NCBI GenBank assembly: GCA_028572035.1
Contig: JAPVWE010000046.1
Coordinates: forward strand, 1 to 8,319
DNA length: 8,319 nucleotides
DNA from: Desulfobacteraceae bacterium
Lineage (GTDB): Bacteria > Desulfobacterota > DSM-4660 > Desulfatiglandales > B25-G16
Direction of reading: 5' to 3'
Made by a program: the position numbers and the translations under genes. Below, piece after piece: positions 1-5,785 of this stretch. The notes beneath the pieces were generated by a model. That model did no database searches. It worked only from the letters and a program-made list of their open reading frames with translations, and was not told where the DNA came from. How positions within the stretch are numbered: the stretch's first letter is position 1; the number at the start of each line of letters is the position of its first letter.

Positions 1-22
1 TCCTTAGCCCTAATGAACATAT

Positions 23-118
23 CGCACCTGCGGTGCGGACCTGTAGGGGTTCGATTTATCGAACCCGCAATGACGGGCGTCATAAATGCGCCTCAGGCGC
101 ATAAATGCCGCCCCTACA
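23..118. repeat. Palindrome-rich intergenic repeat element
   Basis: This non-coding stretch is packed with perfect inverted repeats. CGCACC/GGTGCG (23-28 with 32-37) forms one hairpin. TGTAGGGG at 42-49 and CCCCTACA at 111-118 bound a 77-bp unit. Inside that unit are GGGTTCGAT/ATCGAACCC (47-55 with 58-66) and ATGCGCCT/AGGCGCAT (86-93 with 95-102); the latter is flanked by a direct repeat CATAAATG (81-88 and 100-107). Nested palindromes with GTAGGGG-type ends look like the small dispersed, MITE-like or REP-like elements found between genes in many environmental bacteria. No protein gene is visible here. Whether the element is repeated elsewhere in the genome cannot be seen from this window. 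Confidence 0.6.
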
Positions 119-135
119 AAGACTTAAAAAGGAAA

Positions 136-164
136 TTCCTATACTATCAAGTTGACTCTATAAT
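136..164 (+). promoter_or_regulatory. Possible promoter for tadA (good -10, weak -35)
   Basis: A perfect sigma-70 type -10 hexamer TATAAT lies at 159-164. The hexamer 17 bp upstream (136-141, TTCCTA) is a poor -35 box. Transcription from here would give a leader of roughly 60 nt before the proposed tadA start. The position, between the repeat element and tadA, is sensible, but the weak -35 keeps confidence low. Confidence 0.3.
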
Positions 165-232
165 ATGGAAATGCTAAAGGATAATCAAGGAAAACAATAC
201 CCCTGGATCTATTTGAAGGGAAAAGATCGATC

Positions 233-682
233 TTGGACTTTTGCTCACTTATGCAGGAGGCCATTAAAGAGGCCAAAAAGGGGGGGCTGGGTGGAGAGGT
301 TCCAGTAGGGGCCATTTTGATAAGACAGTCCCCAGAGATCTTAGCTAGAGACCATAATAGATGCATTGAACTTAATGATCCCACTGCCCATGCGGAGATA
401 TTGGTTATCAGGCAGGCGGCAAATCTGCTTAAAAATTATCGGTTGAATGGGACGACTATGATCGTGACTATCGAACCCTGCCCTATGTGCATGGGGGCCA
501 TTATCAATGCCCGGCTGGACACCCTGGTCTTTGGTGCATTTGATACAAAGAGCGGGGCAGCGGTTTCAACCTTAAATCTATCCGATGATAGAAGGCTCAA
601 TCACCGAGTAAGGATAATACCAGGAATAATGGAAGAGGAATGCCGAGGGGTTATGCAGGAGTTTTTTCGGGAAAGAAGGTAA
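233..682 (+). CDS. tadA: tRNA-specific adenosine deaminase TadA
   Basis: This cytoplasmic zinc enzyme deaminates A34 of tRNA-Arg(ACG) to inosine, so that one tRNA reads CGU, CGC and CGA. The 149-residue product is a single cytidine/deoxycytidylate-deaminase-fold domain. The zinc site is visible as H53-A-E55 (E55 being the proton shuttle) and P82-C83-P-M-C86. The family motifs EVPVGAI (22-28), DPTAHAEI (49-56), a NYRL segment (68-71) and LNHRV (122-126) are present. Length is close to other bacterial TadA proteins. The start is TTG at 233, with GAAGGG at 215-220 as a plausible ribosome site. ATG 251, six codons later, has no such site and would trim the first helix. The gene ends 5 bp before tRNA-Ser, and dnaX lies further downstream; a tadA / tRNA-Ser / dnaX cluster recurs in bacteria. 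Family identity is secure; the exact start is less so. Confidence 0.93.
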   Translation: MDFCSLMQEAIKEAKKGGLGGEVPVGAILIRQSPEILARDHNRCIELNDPTAHAEILVIRQAANLLKNYRLNGTTMIVTIEPCPMCMGAIINARLDTLVFGAFDTKSGAAVSTLNLSDDRRLNHRVRIIPGIMEEECRGVMQEFFRERR

Positions 683-687
683 GGCTA

Positions 688-783
688 GGAGAGGTACCGA
701 AGTGGTCGTAACGGGGTCGACTCGAAATCGATTTGTCTCGTTAATAGCGAGGCACGTGGGTTCGAATCCCACCCTCTCCGCCA
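688..783 (+). tRNA. tRNA-Ser (anticodon CGA)
   Basis: A complete class II tRNA. The 7-bp acceptor stem GGAGAGG (688-694) pairs with CCTCTCC (773-779), followed by discriminator G780 and an encoded CCA (781-783). The anticodon stem GTCGA/TCGAT encloses loop CTCGAAA (721-727), placing the anticodon CGA at 723-725, which reads UCG. The long variable arm has a 7-bp stem with one G-U pair, as expected for serine tRNA. The T arm GTGGG-TTCGAAT-CCCAC is perfect. It begins 5 bp after the tadA stop, so it may be cut from a shared transcript. Confidence 0.96.
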
Positions 784-784
784 G

Positions 785-808
785 GAAATCTAACCTTTGT
801 TAGATTTC
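785..808 (+). other. Perfect 10-bp hairpin after tRNA-Ser(CGA)
   Basis: GAAATCTAAC (785-794) and GTTAGATTTC (799-808) form a perfect 10-bp stem with a 4-nt loop, beginning one base after the tRNA CCA end. No T-run follows, so it is not a standard intrinsic terminator. It could mark the 3' processing point of the tadA-tRNA transcript, a weak terminator, or a dispersed repeat. The rest of the spacer to 940 has only small palindromes (TTAGCT/AGCTAA at 813-827 and ATTTCGC/GCGAAAT at 920-937) and no recognisable gene or SRP RNA. Confidence 0.5.
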
Positions 809-940
809 ACAATTAGCTTATAGCTAAAAGCTCTTGGGACGATCAGATATTGTAACTAACTATTTCCCTCTACGAGCTGAAAAAATAAAGCTATACGCCA
901 AAGGCTAAAGGCCAAAAGTATTTCGCCTTAGCGAAATTAT

Positions 941-1034
<94 letters not shown>

Positions 1035-1085
1035 TACATACCCCCAAAGAAAGAAATGGAGAAATGGAACATACAAACCAAGAGC

Positions 1086-1113
1086 AATACTCCAATACTC
1101 CAATACTCCAATA
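1086..1113 (+). repeat. 8-bp tandem repeat ahead of dnaX
   Basis: The unit AATACTCC is repeated exactly three times (1086-1109) and continues as AATA (1110-1113). It ends 10 bp before the dnaX ATG and occupies the place where a Shine-Dalgarno sequence would normally lie. No coding role is visible. Short perfect tandem repeats can change copy number by slippage. Confidence 0.8.
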
Positions 1114-1123
1114 ATAATTAATC

Positions 1124-2698
1124 ATGTCTTACGAAGTTTTTGCCAGAAAATGGAGACCTCAACTATTTGAAGAGGTTATTGGTCAGGAGCATATAACACA
1201 GACACTAAAGAATGCCTTACTATCTGATCGATCAGCTCATGCCTATCTATTCAGCGGTGCAAGAGGTGTAGGTAAGACATCGGTTGCCCGAATCCTTGCC
1301 AAGGCCCTCAATTGTCAAAAAGGCCAGGGGGGAAATCCTTGCAATAAATGCACTTCATGTATCCAGATAACTAATGGTTCATCCATGGATGTCCAGGAGA
1401 TTGATGGTGCATCAAACAGGGGAATTGATGAAATAAGAAATCTTCGAGAAAATATCAGGTACCTTCCTTCTGATGGCACATATAGAATATATATTATTGA
1501 TGAGGTCCACATGCTCACCCTCCCTGCATTTAATGCATTGCTAAAAACCCTGGAAGAACCGCCAGAACATGTCAAATTTATCTTCGCAACAACAGAGCCC
1601 CATAAGGTGCCTGTAACTATACTGTCCCGATGTCAAAGATTCGATTTCAAACGGATACCCTTATTAAAAATAGAAGAACAGATTAAAAGGATAGGAAAAG
1701 AAGAAGGGATAAAGATAAGCGATACTGGTATTTCGATTATTGCAAGGGAGGCCGGAGGAAGTTTGCGGGATGCAGAAAGCCTTCTCGATCAGGTTGTCTC
1801 CTTTACCGGCTTAAACGTTGAAGATGACCAGATAACTGCTGTTCTGGGAATAATAGACAGGGATCTTATCTACAGGACATCGCAGGCTATTATTGATGGG
1901 GACAGCAAATTATGCCTGGAGATAATTGATGAGATATACAATTATGGTTACGATATCAAGGACTTCTACCGTGAAGTAATGAATCAGTTTCGAAATTTAG
2001 TCGTTTCTCTGATCTATCAAAACTCTTCTCACCTTATGGATCTACCTGATAATGAGCTGAAAGATACAAGAAAGCAGGCAAAGCAGGCAGGAATAGAAAG
2101 GCTCCTTCAATCGCTCAACTTCCTTATTAATAGGGAAGTAGATCTTCGCTATACAAATAATCCTAGAATTGCACTGGAAGCGATTCTAATCAAAATTTCA
2201 GGATTAAGAGAATACCTTTCATTTGATAAGCTAATTAAAAAGATTGAAGACATAGAAAAACGACTCAATACAACTATCCCAACAGACCATACTAACAATC
2301 TGGAAAGGGATTTCACAAGAAAAGGATATCCGACTGAAAAAATCCTTCCAGATGAGGGAAATAAAGGGAAATGGAGTGAATTTTTGCGCTATCTAACCAC
2401 CAAGAATAGGGCGATGGCCAATGTACTGAAGGACTGGAAATCTTTTACTATTACTGCGAAGAAGCTCGAGTTGCCTTATGGAGAAGGATCATTTACGGGA
2501 AGGTATTTTGATGACCCGGAGCACCATGAGCAGTTAGTTGCCTATGCACAAGATTTCTTTCAATCAGATTTTGAGGTTTCATTTAGAAAGCAAAATGACT
2601 CCAAAGATTTAGAAAAAAGCTCAGAGGAAGGCGGACTGCATAACCCGGTAAAGGATATAATCGATATATTTGAAGGTAAGCTAGTTAGCCGAGATTGA
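1124..2698 (+). CDS. dnaX: DNA polymerase III subunit gamma/tau
   Basis: This is the ATPase of the clamp loader, which opens the beta sliding clamp and loads it on primed DNA at the replication fork. The 524-residue protein starts with the family's standard MSYEVFARKWRPQ. The AAA+ core shows Walker A GARGVGKT (45-52), zinc-finger cysteines C64, C73, C76 and C79, Walker B IIDEVH (124-129), a sensor-1 region near TT156-157, the SRC motif (168-170) carrying the arginine finger, and sensor-2 GGSLRDAESLLDQ (211-223). The DNA polymerase III domain III follows (about 240-365). After a short, charged linker comes a small C-terminal region (about 415-485) with W419 and W438, resembling the tau tail. 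No strong ribosome site precedes ATG 1124, but the N-terminal match fixes it. No in-phase A AAA AAG slip site was found, so separate gamma and tau forms are not predicted. The usual partners ybaB and recR do not follow. Confidence 0.96.
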   Translation: MSYEVFARKWRPQLFEEVIGQEHITQTLKNALLSDRSAHAYLFSGARGVGKTSVARILAKALNCQKGQGGNPCNKCTSCIQITNGSSMDVQEIDGASNRGIDEIRNLRENIRYLPSDGTYRIYIIDEVHMLTLPAFNALLKTLEEPPEHVKFIFATTEPHKVPVTILSRCQRFDFKRIPLLKIEEQIKRIGKEEGIKISDTGISIIAREAGGSLRDAESLLDQVVSFTGLNVEDDQITAVLGIIDRDLIYRTSQAIIDGDSKLCLEIIDEIYNYGYDIKDFYREVMNQFRNLVVSLIYQNSSHLMDLPDNELKDTRKQAKQAGIERLLQSLNFLINREVDLRYTNNPRIALEAILIKISGLREYLSFDKLIKKIEDIEKRLNTTIPTDHTNNLERDFTRKGYPTEKILPDEGNKGKWSEFLRYLTTKNRAMANVLKDWKSFTITAKKLELPYGEGSFTGRYFDDPEHHEQLVAYAQDFFQSDFEVSFRKQNDSKDLEKSSEEGGLHNPVKDIIDIFEGKLVSRD

Positions 2699-2716
2699 GG
2701 TACAAAGAAAGTTAGA

Positions 2717-2778
2717 AGTGAGCTAAAGTTGAGATAATTTAGCTACTTAACTTTAGGCACTTGTAACTTTAGGCACTT
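2717..2778 (+). repeat. Inverted and direct repeats in the dnaX-lysA spacer
   Basis: A 15-bp sequence TAACTTTAGGCACTT occurs twice in tandem (2748-2762 and 2764-2778, period 16). The near-complement at 2717-2730 (AGTG-AG-CTAAAGTT) can pair with either copy through 8 bp plus 4 bp separated by a small internal loop. The RNA could therefore switch between two hairpins. The second copy contains the only weak ribosome-site candidate for lysA (AGG 2771-2773, 8 nt before the ATG). The spacer has no other content and is too short for a lysine riboswitch. Confidence 0.6.
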
Positions 2779-2781
2779 TAC

Positions 2782-4038
2782 ATGCATCACTTTGTATATA
2801 AGAATGATGATCTATATTGTGAAGATGTGTCTGTATCGCATGTTGCTGAGCAGGTTGGAACACCTTTCTATCTTTACTCCTATTCGACAATAAGAACGCA
2901 TTTCGGGGTCTTCGAAAATGCCTTTAATGGATTAGACCACCTAACCTGCTTTTCTGTGAAATCCAATTCTAACCTAGCCATCCTAAGGCTTTTGGCCTTA
3001 GAAGGTGGAGGAGCTGATATAGTCTCAGGAGGGGAACTCTTTCGCGCCATAAGAGCGGGGATTAGACCTGACAAAATTGTCTACTCTGGCGTTGGAAAGA
3101 CACGAAAAGATATAGAAATAGCGCTTAAATCAGATATTCTTATGTTCAATGTAGAGTCAGACCAGGAATTACAAACCTTAAATGACATAGCTAAAGACAT
3201 CGGCTGTAAGGCAACCATAGCCATGCGAATAAATCCTGATGTTGAATCTAAAACGCACCCATATATTGTCACCGGGTTCAGTGAAAACAAATTTGGCATA
3301 CAAATAGAGGACTCCCTGAATACTTACGCATTAGCCAAGCACTTGAAACATATCGATGTAAAAGGTATATCCTGCCACATAGGTAGTCAACTTACAGAGA
3401 TTGATCCCTTTGTAGAGGCCTTAAGAAAGCTGAAAGAACTTTTAGAAGAACTCAAAAAGATGGGGCTTGATATTGAGTTCCTTAACCTTGGAGGTGGTCT
3501 TGGGATAACCTATAATGATGAAAAACCACCTCACCCTTTAGAATACGCCAAGGCGTTGAAGGAGACGATAGGAGAAAATAGATTTACCCTTATCCTCGAA
3601 CCTGGCAGGGTTATCATTGGTAATGCTGGCATCCTGGTCACAAGGGTCCTTTATACGAAATCAACAAAAAATAAAAGGTTTATTATTGTGGATGCAGGTA
3701 TGAATGATTTAATCAGGCCTGCCCTCTACAATTCCTTTCACGCCGTGCAGCCAGTAAAAATGACCCACTCGGAAATGTTTGCAGCTGATTTAGTGGGACC
3801 TGTTTGTGAAACTGGAGATTTCCTGGCTAGAGATAGAAAAATGCCGCCATTCGAACCAGGGGATCTAGTGGCTATAATGAGTGCAGGGGCTTATAGTTTC
3901 TCTATGGCCTCAAACTACAATTCTCGCCCCAGGCCAGCAGAGGTGATGGTTAAAGAAAAACTCTTCTCTATTATTAGATCAAGAGAAGTATATGAAGACC
4001 TTATCAGCGGAGAGGCGATTCCCGAATTTCTTGGATAA
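2782..4038 (+). CDS. lysA: Diaminopimelate decarboxylase
   Basis: This PLP enzyme performs the last step of lysine synthesis, converting meso-diaminopimelate to L-lysine and CO2 in the cytoplasm. The 418 residues match the usual full length for the family. The fold-type III alanine-racemase-like barrel carries the PLP lysine K60 (in CFSVKSNSN), H199 in CHIGSQ, the glycine-rich phosphate loop GGGLG (237-241) and EPGR (273-276). The C-terminal beta domain carries C342-E343-T-G-D (cysteine acting at the partner's active site) and Y371 in GAYSFSMASNYN. The C-terminus ends in the ordinary IPEFL style, so the gene is intact. ATG 2782 has only a weak AGG ribosome site. It lies 83 bp after dnaX and 71 bp before dapL; the gap to dapL carries a dapB scar, so lysA probably once headed a longer lysine operon. 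Confidence 0.96.
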   Translation: MHHFVYKNDDLYCEDVSVSHVAEQVGTPFYLYSYSTIRTHFGVFENAFNGLDHLTCFSVKSNSNLAILRLLALEGGGADIVSGGELFRAIRAGIRPDKIVYSGVGKTRKDIEIALKSDILMFNVESDQELQTLNDIAKDIGCKATIAMRINPDVESKTHPYIVTGFSENKFGIQIEDSLNTYALAKHLKHIDVKGISCHIGSQLTEIDPFVEALRKLKELLEELKKMGLDIEFLNLGGGLGITYNDEKPPHPLEYAKALKETIGENRFTLILEPGRVIIGNAGILVTRVLYTKSTKNKRFIIVDAGMNDLIRPALYNSFHAVQPVKMTHSEMFAADLVGPVCETGDFLARDRKMPPFEPGDLVAIMSAGAYSFSMASNYNSRPRPAEVMVKEKLFSIIRSREVYEDLISGEAIPEFLG

Positions 4039-4045
4039 AATAATC

Positions 4046-4117
4046 GCTGCGAAGCTGCAGGGTGGTCTCTATGATGTGCGAGATGTGTTGGGATTGAAGG
4101 AGAGAAAAAATTTTTGA
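4046..4117 (+). pseudogene. dapB: Remnant of dapB (C-terminal ~23 codons)
   Basis: Seven bases after the lysA stop, this frame reads AAKLQGGLYDVRDVLGLK and then ERKNF before TGA at 4115-4117. The GLYDVRDVLGL part is the hallmark C-terminus of dihydrodipicolinate (HTPA) reductase; E. coli DapB ends with a similar GLFDMRDVL segment. Nothing else of the ~265-residue enzyme is present, and no start codon with a ribosome site serves this frame. Compared with the usual tail, about three residues seem missing between LQG and GGLYD. The TGA overlaps the proposed ATT start of dapL, and the remnant contains the dapL Shine-Dalgarno sequence, which may be why it has survived. The reading rests on motif recall, not a database match; a short chance resemblance is possible but unlikely given its position. 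Confidence 0.72.
4097..4102 (+). promoter_or_regulatory. Ribosome binding site that supports the ATT start of dapL
   Basis: AAGGAG at 4097-4102 is a near-consensus Shine-Dalgarno sequence ending 7 nt before ATT at 4110. No ATG, GTG or TTG lies in the dapL frame between the upstream in-frame stop (TGA 4095-4097) and GTG 4221. GTG 4221 has no comparable site in front of it. The site lies inside the dapB remnant. Confidence 0.7.
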
Positions 4118-5273
4118 ATTATCTGAAAGACTTAAGAAACTACCTCCGTACCTCTTCAAGGAGATTGATCAAAAGAAGAAAGAGATAGAGGCAAAGGGGA
4201 TAGATGTCATCAACCTTGGTGTGGGTGACCCTGATCTCCCTACCCCGCCTAAGATTATCCAGGCGATGATAAGGGCCGTCCAAGATCCGGAAAACCATCA
4301 TTACCCATCTTATTCAGGGATGGAGGATTTCAAGGTCGCCATAGCGGAATGGTACAAAGAGAGATTCTCAGTCAGACTTGATCCGGAAACCGAGGTAATC
4401 TCCTTGATAGGCGCAAAGGAGGGAATAGCCCATATTCCCCTAGCATTCATAAACCCAGACGACCTTGCCCTCATCCCTGTCCCTGCTTATCCAGTGTATA
4501 ATGTCGGCACCCTTTTTGCGGGTGGAAAACCCTATTTCTTGCCCCTGTTCAAAGAGAATGGTTTTTTACCAGATCTTGCTTCTATCCCAGATGAGGTCGC
4601 CAAGAAGGCCAAAATGATATGGCTCAATTACCCCAACAATCCTACAACAGCCGTAGCTGATAGGGATTTCTTTGAATCGGTGGTCGAGTTTGCACACAAG
4701 TACAATGTAATGGTATGCCACGATCTTACCTATAGTGAAATAGCCTTTGATGAATACAGACCCATGAGCGTCCTTGAAATCGAAGGAGCCAGAGATATTT
4801 GTATAGAATTTCATTCCTTATCAAAGTCATTCAACATGACTGGATGGCGGATCGGCCTTGCCGTGGGAAATAAGGAGGCCATCAGTGGGTTGAGTTCAAT
4901 AAAAAGTAATGTTGACTCCGGTCTTTTCCAGGCCATTCAAGTAGCCGGTATAGAGGCCCTAAGGGCAAGTAGGGAGAGCATCTTAGAGATAAAAAAGATC
5001 TATGCCCGGAGAAGAGATACTATGGTTAAGGGACTGAGGGATTCTAGTTTCGAGGTAAATCCACCGAAGGCCACATTTTATCTTTGGGTCCCGGTCCCTC
5101 ATCCCTACAAATCTGTAGATCTGGCAACAAGGCTTCTAACCGAGGCAGGTGTTGTAGTAACGCCAGGCAATGGATTTGGTTATCCTGGCGAGGGTTACAT
5201 AAGGCTGGCATTGACCCAGGATGAGAGCCGCCTGTCAGAGGCCACAGAGAGGATAAAAAGTATTAAACTATAA
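4110..5273 (+). CDS. dapL: LL-diaminopimelate aminotransferase (probable ATT start)
   Basis: This fold-type I PLP aminotransferase converts tetrahydrodipicolinate plus glutamate directly to LL-diaminopimelate, by-passing the succinylase and acetylase routes. From ATT 4110 the product has 387 residues, the usual length, and begins FELSERLKKLPPYLFKEID, the normal family N-terminus. Next come the INLGVGDPDLPTPP segment (34-47), NYPNNPT (173-179), the PLP lysine K239 in SLSKSFNMTGWR (236-247) and the carboxylate-binding R365 in YIRLAL. The first conventional start, GTG 4221, would delete 37 conserved residues, including part of the substrate-binding arm. AAGGAG sits 7 nt before the ATT. Neighbours lysA and the dapB remnant support DapL rather than a general aspartate aminotransferase, which is the main alternative. 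folK follows 2 bp after the stop. Confidence 0.88.
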   Translation: MFELSERLKKLPPYLFKEIDQKKKEIEAKGIDVINLGVGDPDLPTPPKIIQAMIRAVQDPENHHYPSYSGMEDFKVAIAEWYKERFSVRLDPETEVISLIGAKEGIAHIPLAFINPDDLALIPVPAYPVYNVGTLFAGGKPYFLPLFKENGFLPDLASIPDEVAKKAKMIWLNYPNNPTTAVADRDFFESVVEFAHKYNVMVCHDLTYSEIAFDEYRPMSVLEIEGARDICIEFHSLSKSFNMTGWRIGLAVGNKEAISGLSSIKSNVDSGLFQAIQVAGIEALRASRESILEIKKIYARRRDTMVKGLRDSSFEVNPPKATFYLWVPVPHPYKSVDLATRLLTEAGVVVTPGNGFGYPGEGYIRLALTQDESRLSEATERIKSIKL

Positions 5274-5275
5274 TC

Positions 5276-5785
5276 GTGCAGAGCTCCATAGCATATATAG
5301 GTATAGGATCAAACTTGGGGGATAAGCTTTATAACTGTGGATTTTCTATAGACAAGATAAACCAATTGCCAGGATGTCATGTGACTGCCTGTTCAGCACT
5401 ATTCAAGACAGAGCCAGAGGGTGTTACTGGACAAGATTGGTATGCCAATTGTGTCGCTCAGGTAACGACTACTCAAAGCCCATCTCAACTTCTAAAGGGT
5501 CTTATGGGCATAGAATCTGATATGGGCAGAATAAGGAAGAAGCGCTGGGAGGCCAGAATAATTGACCTCGACATACTTCTGTTTGGTCAAGAGATAATAG
5601 AATATAATAATCTCATAATCCCCCATCCCTTACTCCACAAAAGGCGGTTTGTATTAGAGCCTCTGGTTCAATTGGCACCTGATCTCGTGCATCCTGTTCT
5701 TAGATTAACTATAAGCCAGCTCTTGAGCAAATTACCGATCCCGCCATGCGGCGGGACTGTTGTGGCATTAGAGGAGGAAAGATGA
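5276..5785 (+). CDS. folK: 6-hydroxymethyl-7,8-dihydropterin pyrophosphokinase (HPPK)
   Basis: This folate-pathway kinase moves pyrophosphate from ATP to 6-hydroxymethyl-7,8-dihydropterin, preparing it for coupling to p-aminobenzoate. The 169-residue product opens with AYIGIGSNLGDK (6-17). It carries the signature R90-W-E-A-R94-I-I-D97-L-D99-I, in which D97 and D99 bind the two magnesium ions, and IPHP (115-118) further on. GTG 5276 is 2 bp after the dapL stop and has no good ribosome site nearby, which suggests translation by coupling to dapL. The end overlaps talC by 4 bp (ATGA). The C-terminal tail PIPPCGGTV is odd: it is encoded by a perfect GC-rich hairpin (5739-5756) and may be a repeat inserted into the 3' end. 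Confidence 0.95.
   Translation: MQSSIAYIGIGSNLGDKLYNCGFSIDKINQLPGCHVTACSALFKTEPEGVTGQDWYANCVAQVTTTQSPSQLLKGLMGIESDMGRIRKKRWEARIIDLDILLFGQEIIEYNNLIIPHPLLHKRRFVLEPLVQLAPDLVHPVLRLTISQLLSKLPIPPCGGTVVALEEER
5739..5756 (+). repeat. GC-rich hairpin inside the 3' end of folK
   Basis: TCCCGCC (5739-5745), loop ATGC, and GGCGGGA (5750-5756) form a perfect 7-bp stem inside folK, 25 bp before the talC start codon. The first 10 bases, TCCCGCCATG, recur at 7062-7071 between the transglycosylase gene and pgsA, there in an imperfect palindrome. It may be a small dispersed repeat, or an RNA structure acting on the folK-talC junction. No T-run follows, so it is not an intrinsic terminator. Confidence 0.6.

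Noticed and set aside
153..164. TTGACT next to TATAAT as a strong promoter
   Set aside because: TTGACT (152-157) is a single base from TATAAT (159-164), so they cannot be the -35 and -10 of one promoter; only the -10 is kept, as a weak candidate.
2237..2242. A5G run in dnaX as a gamma/tau programmed frameshift site
   Set aside because: The in-phase codons read ATT AAA AAG, giving T AAA AAG rather than the needed A AAA AAG. No clear stimulating stem follows.
2613..2619. AAAAAAG near the end of dnaX as a slip site
   Set aside because: The heptamer is out of the required phase (codons GAA AAA AGC) and lies about 25 codons before the stop, so a shift would not create a gamma-like product.
2699..2781. 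Lysine riboswitch ahead of lysA
   Set aside because: The 83-bp spacer is far shorter than a lysine riboswitch, and its structure is explained by short repeats.
4105..4115. A6T5 run between lysA and dapL as a terminator
   Set aside because: There is no GC stem before the T-run, and the run overlaps the dapL start and family-typical coding sequence.
5746..5781. Upstream ATG 5746 as the start of the transaldolase
   Set aside because: It would add 12 residues encoded by the folK hairpin; the family N-terminus and the GGAGG site point to ATG 5782.
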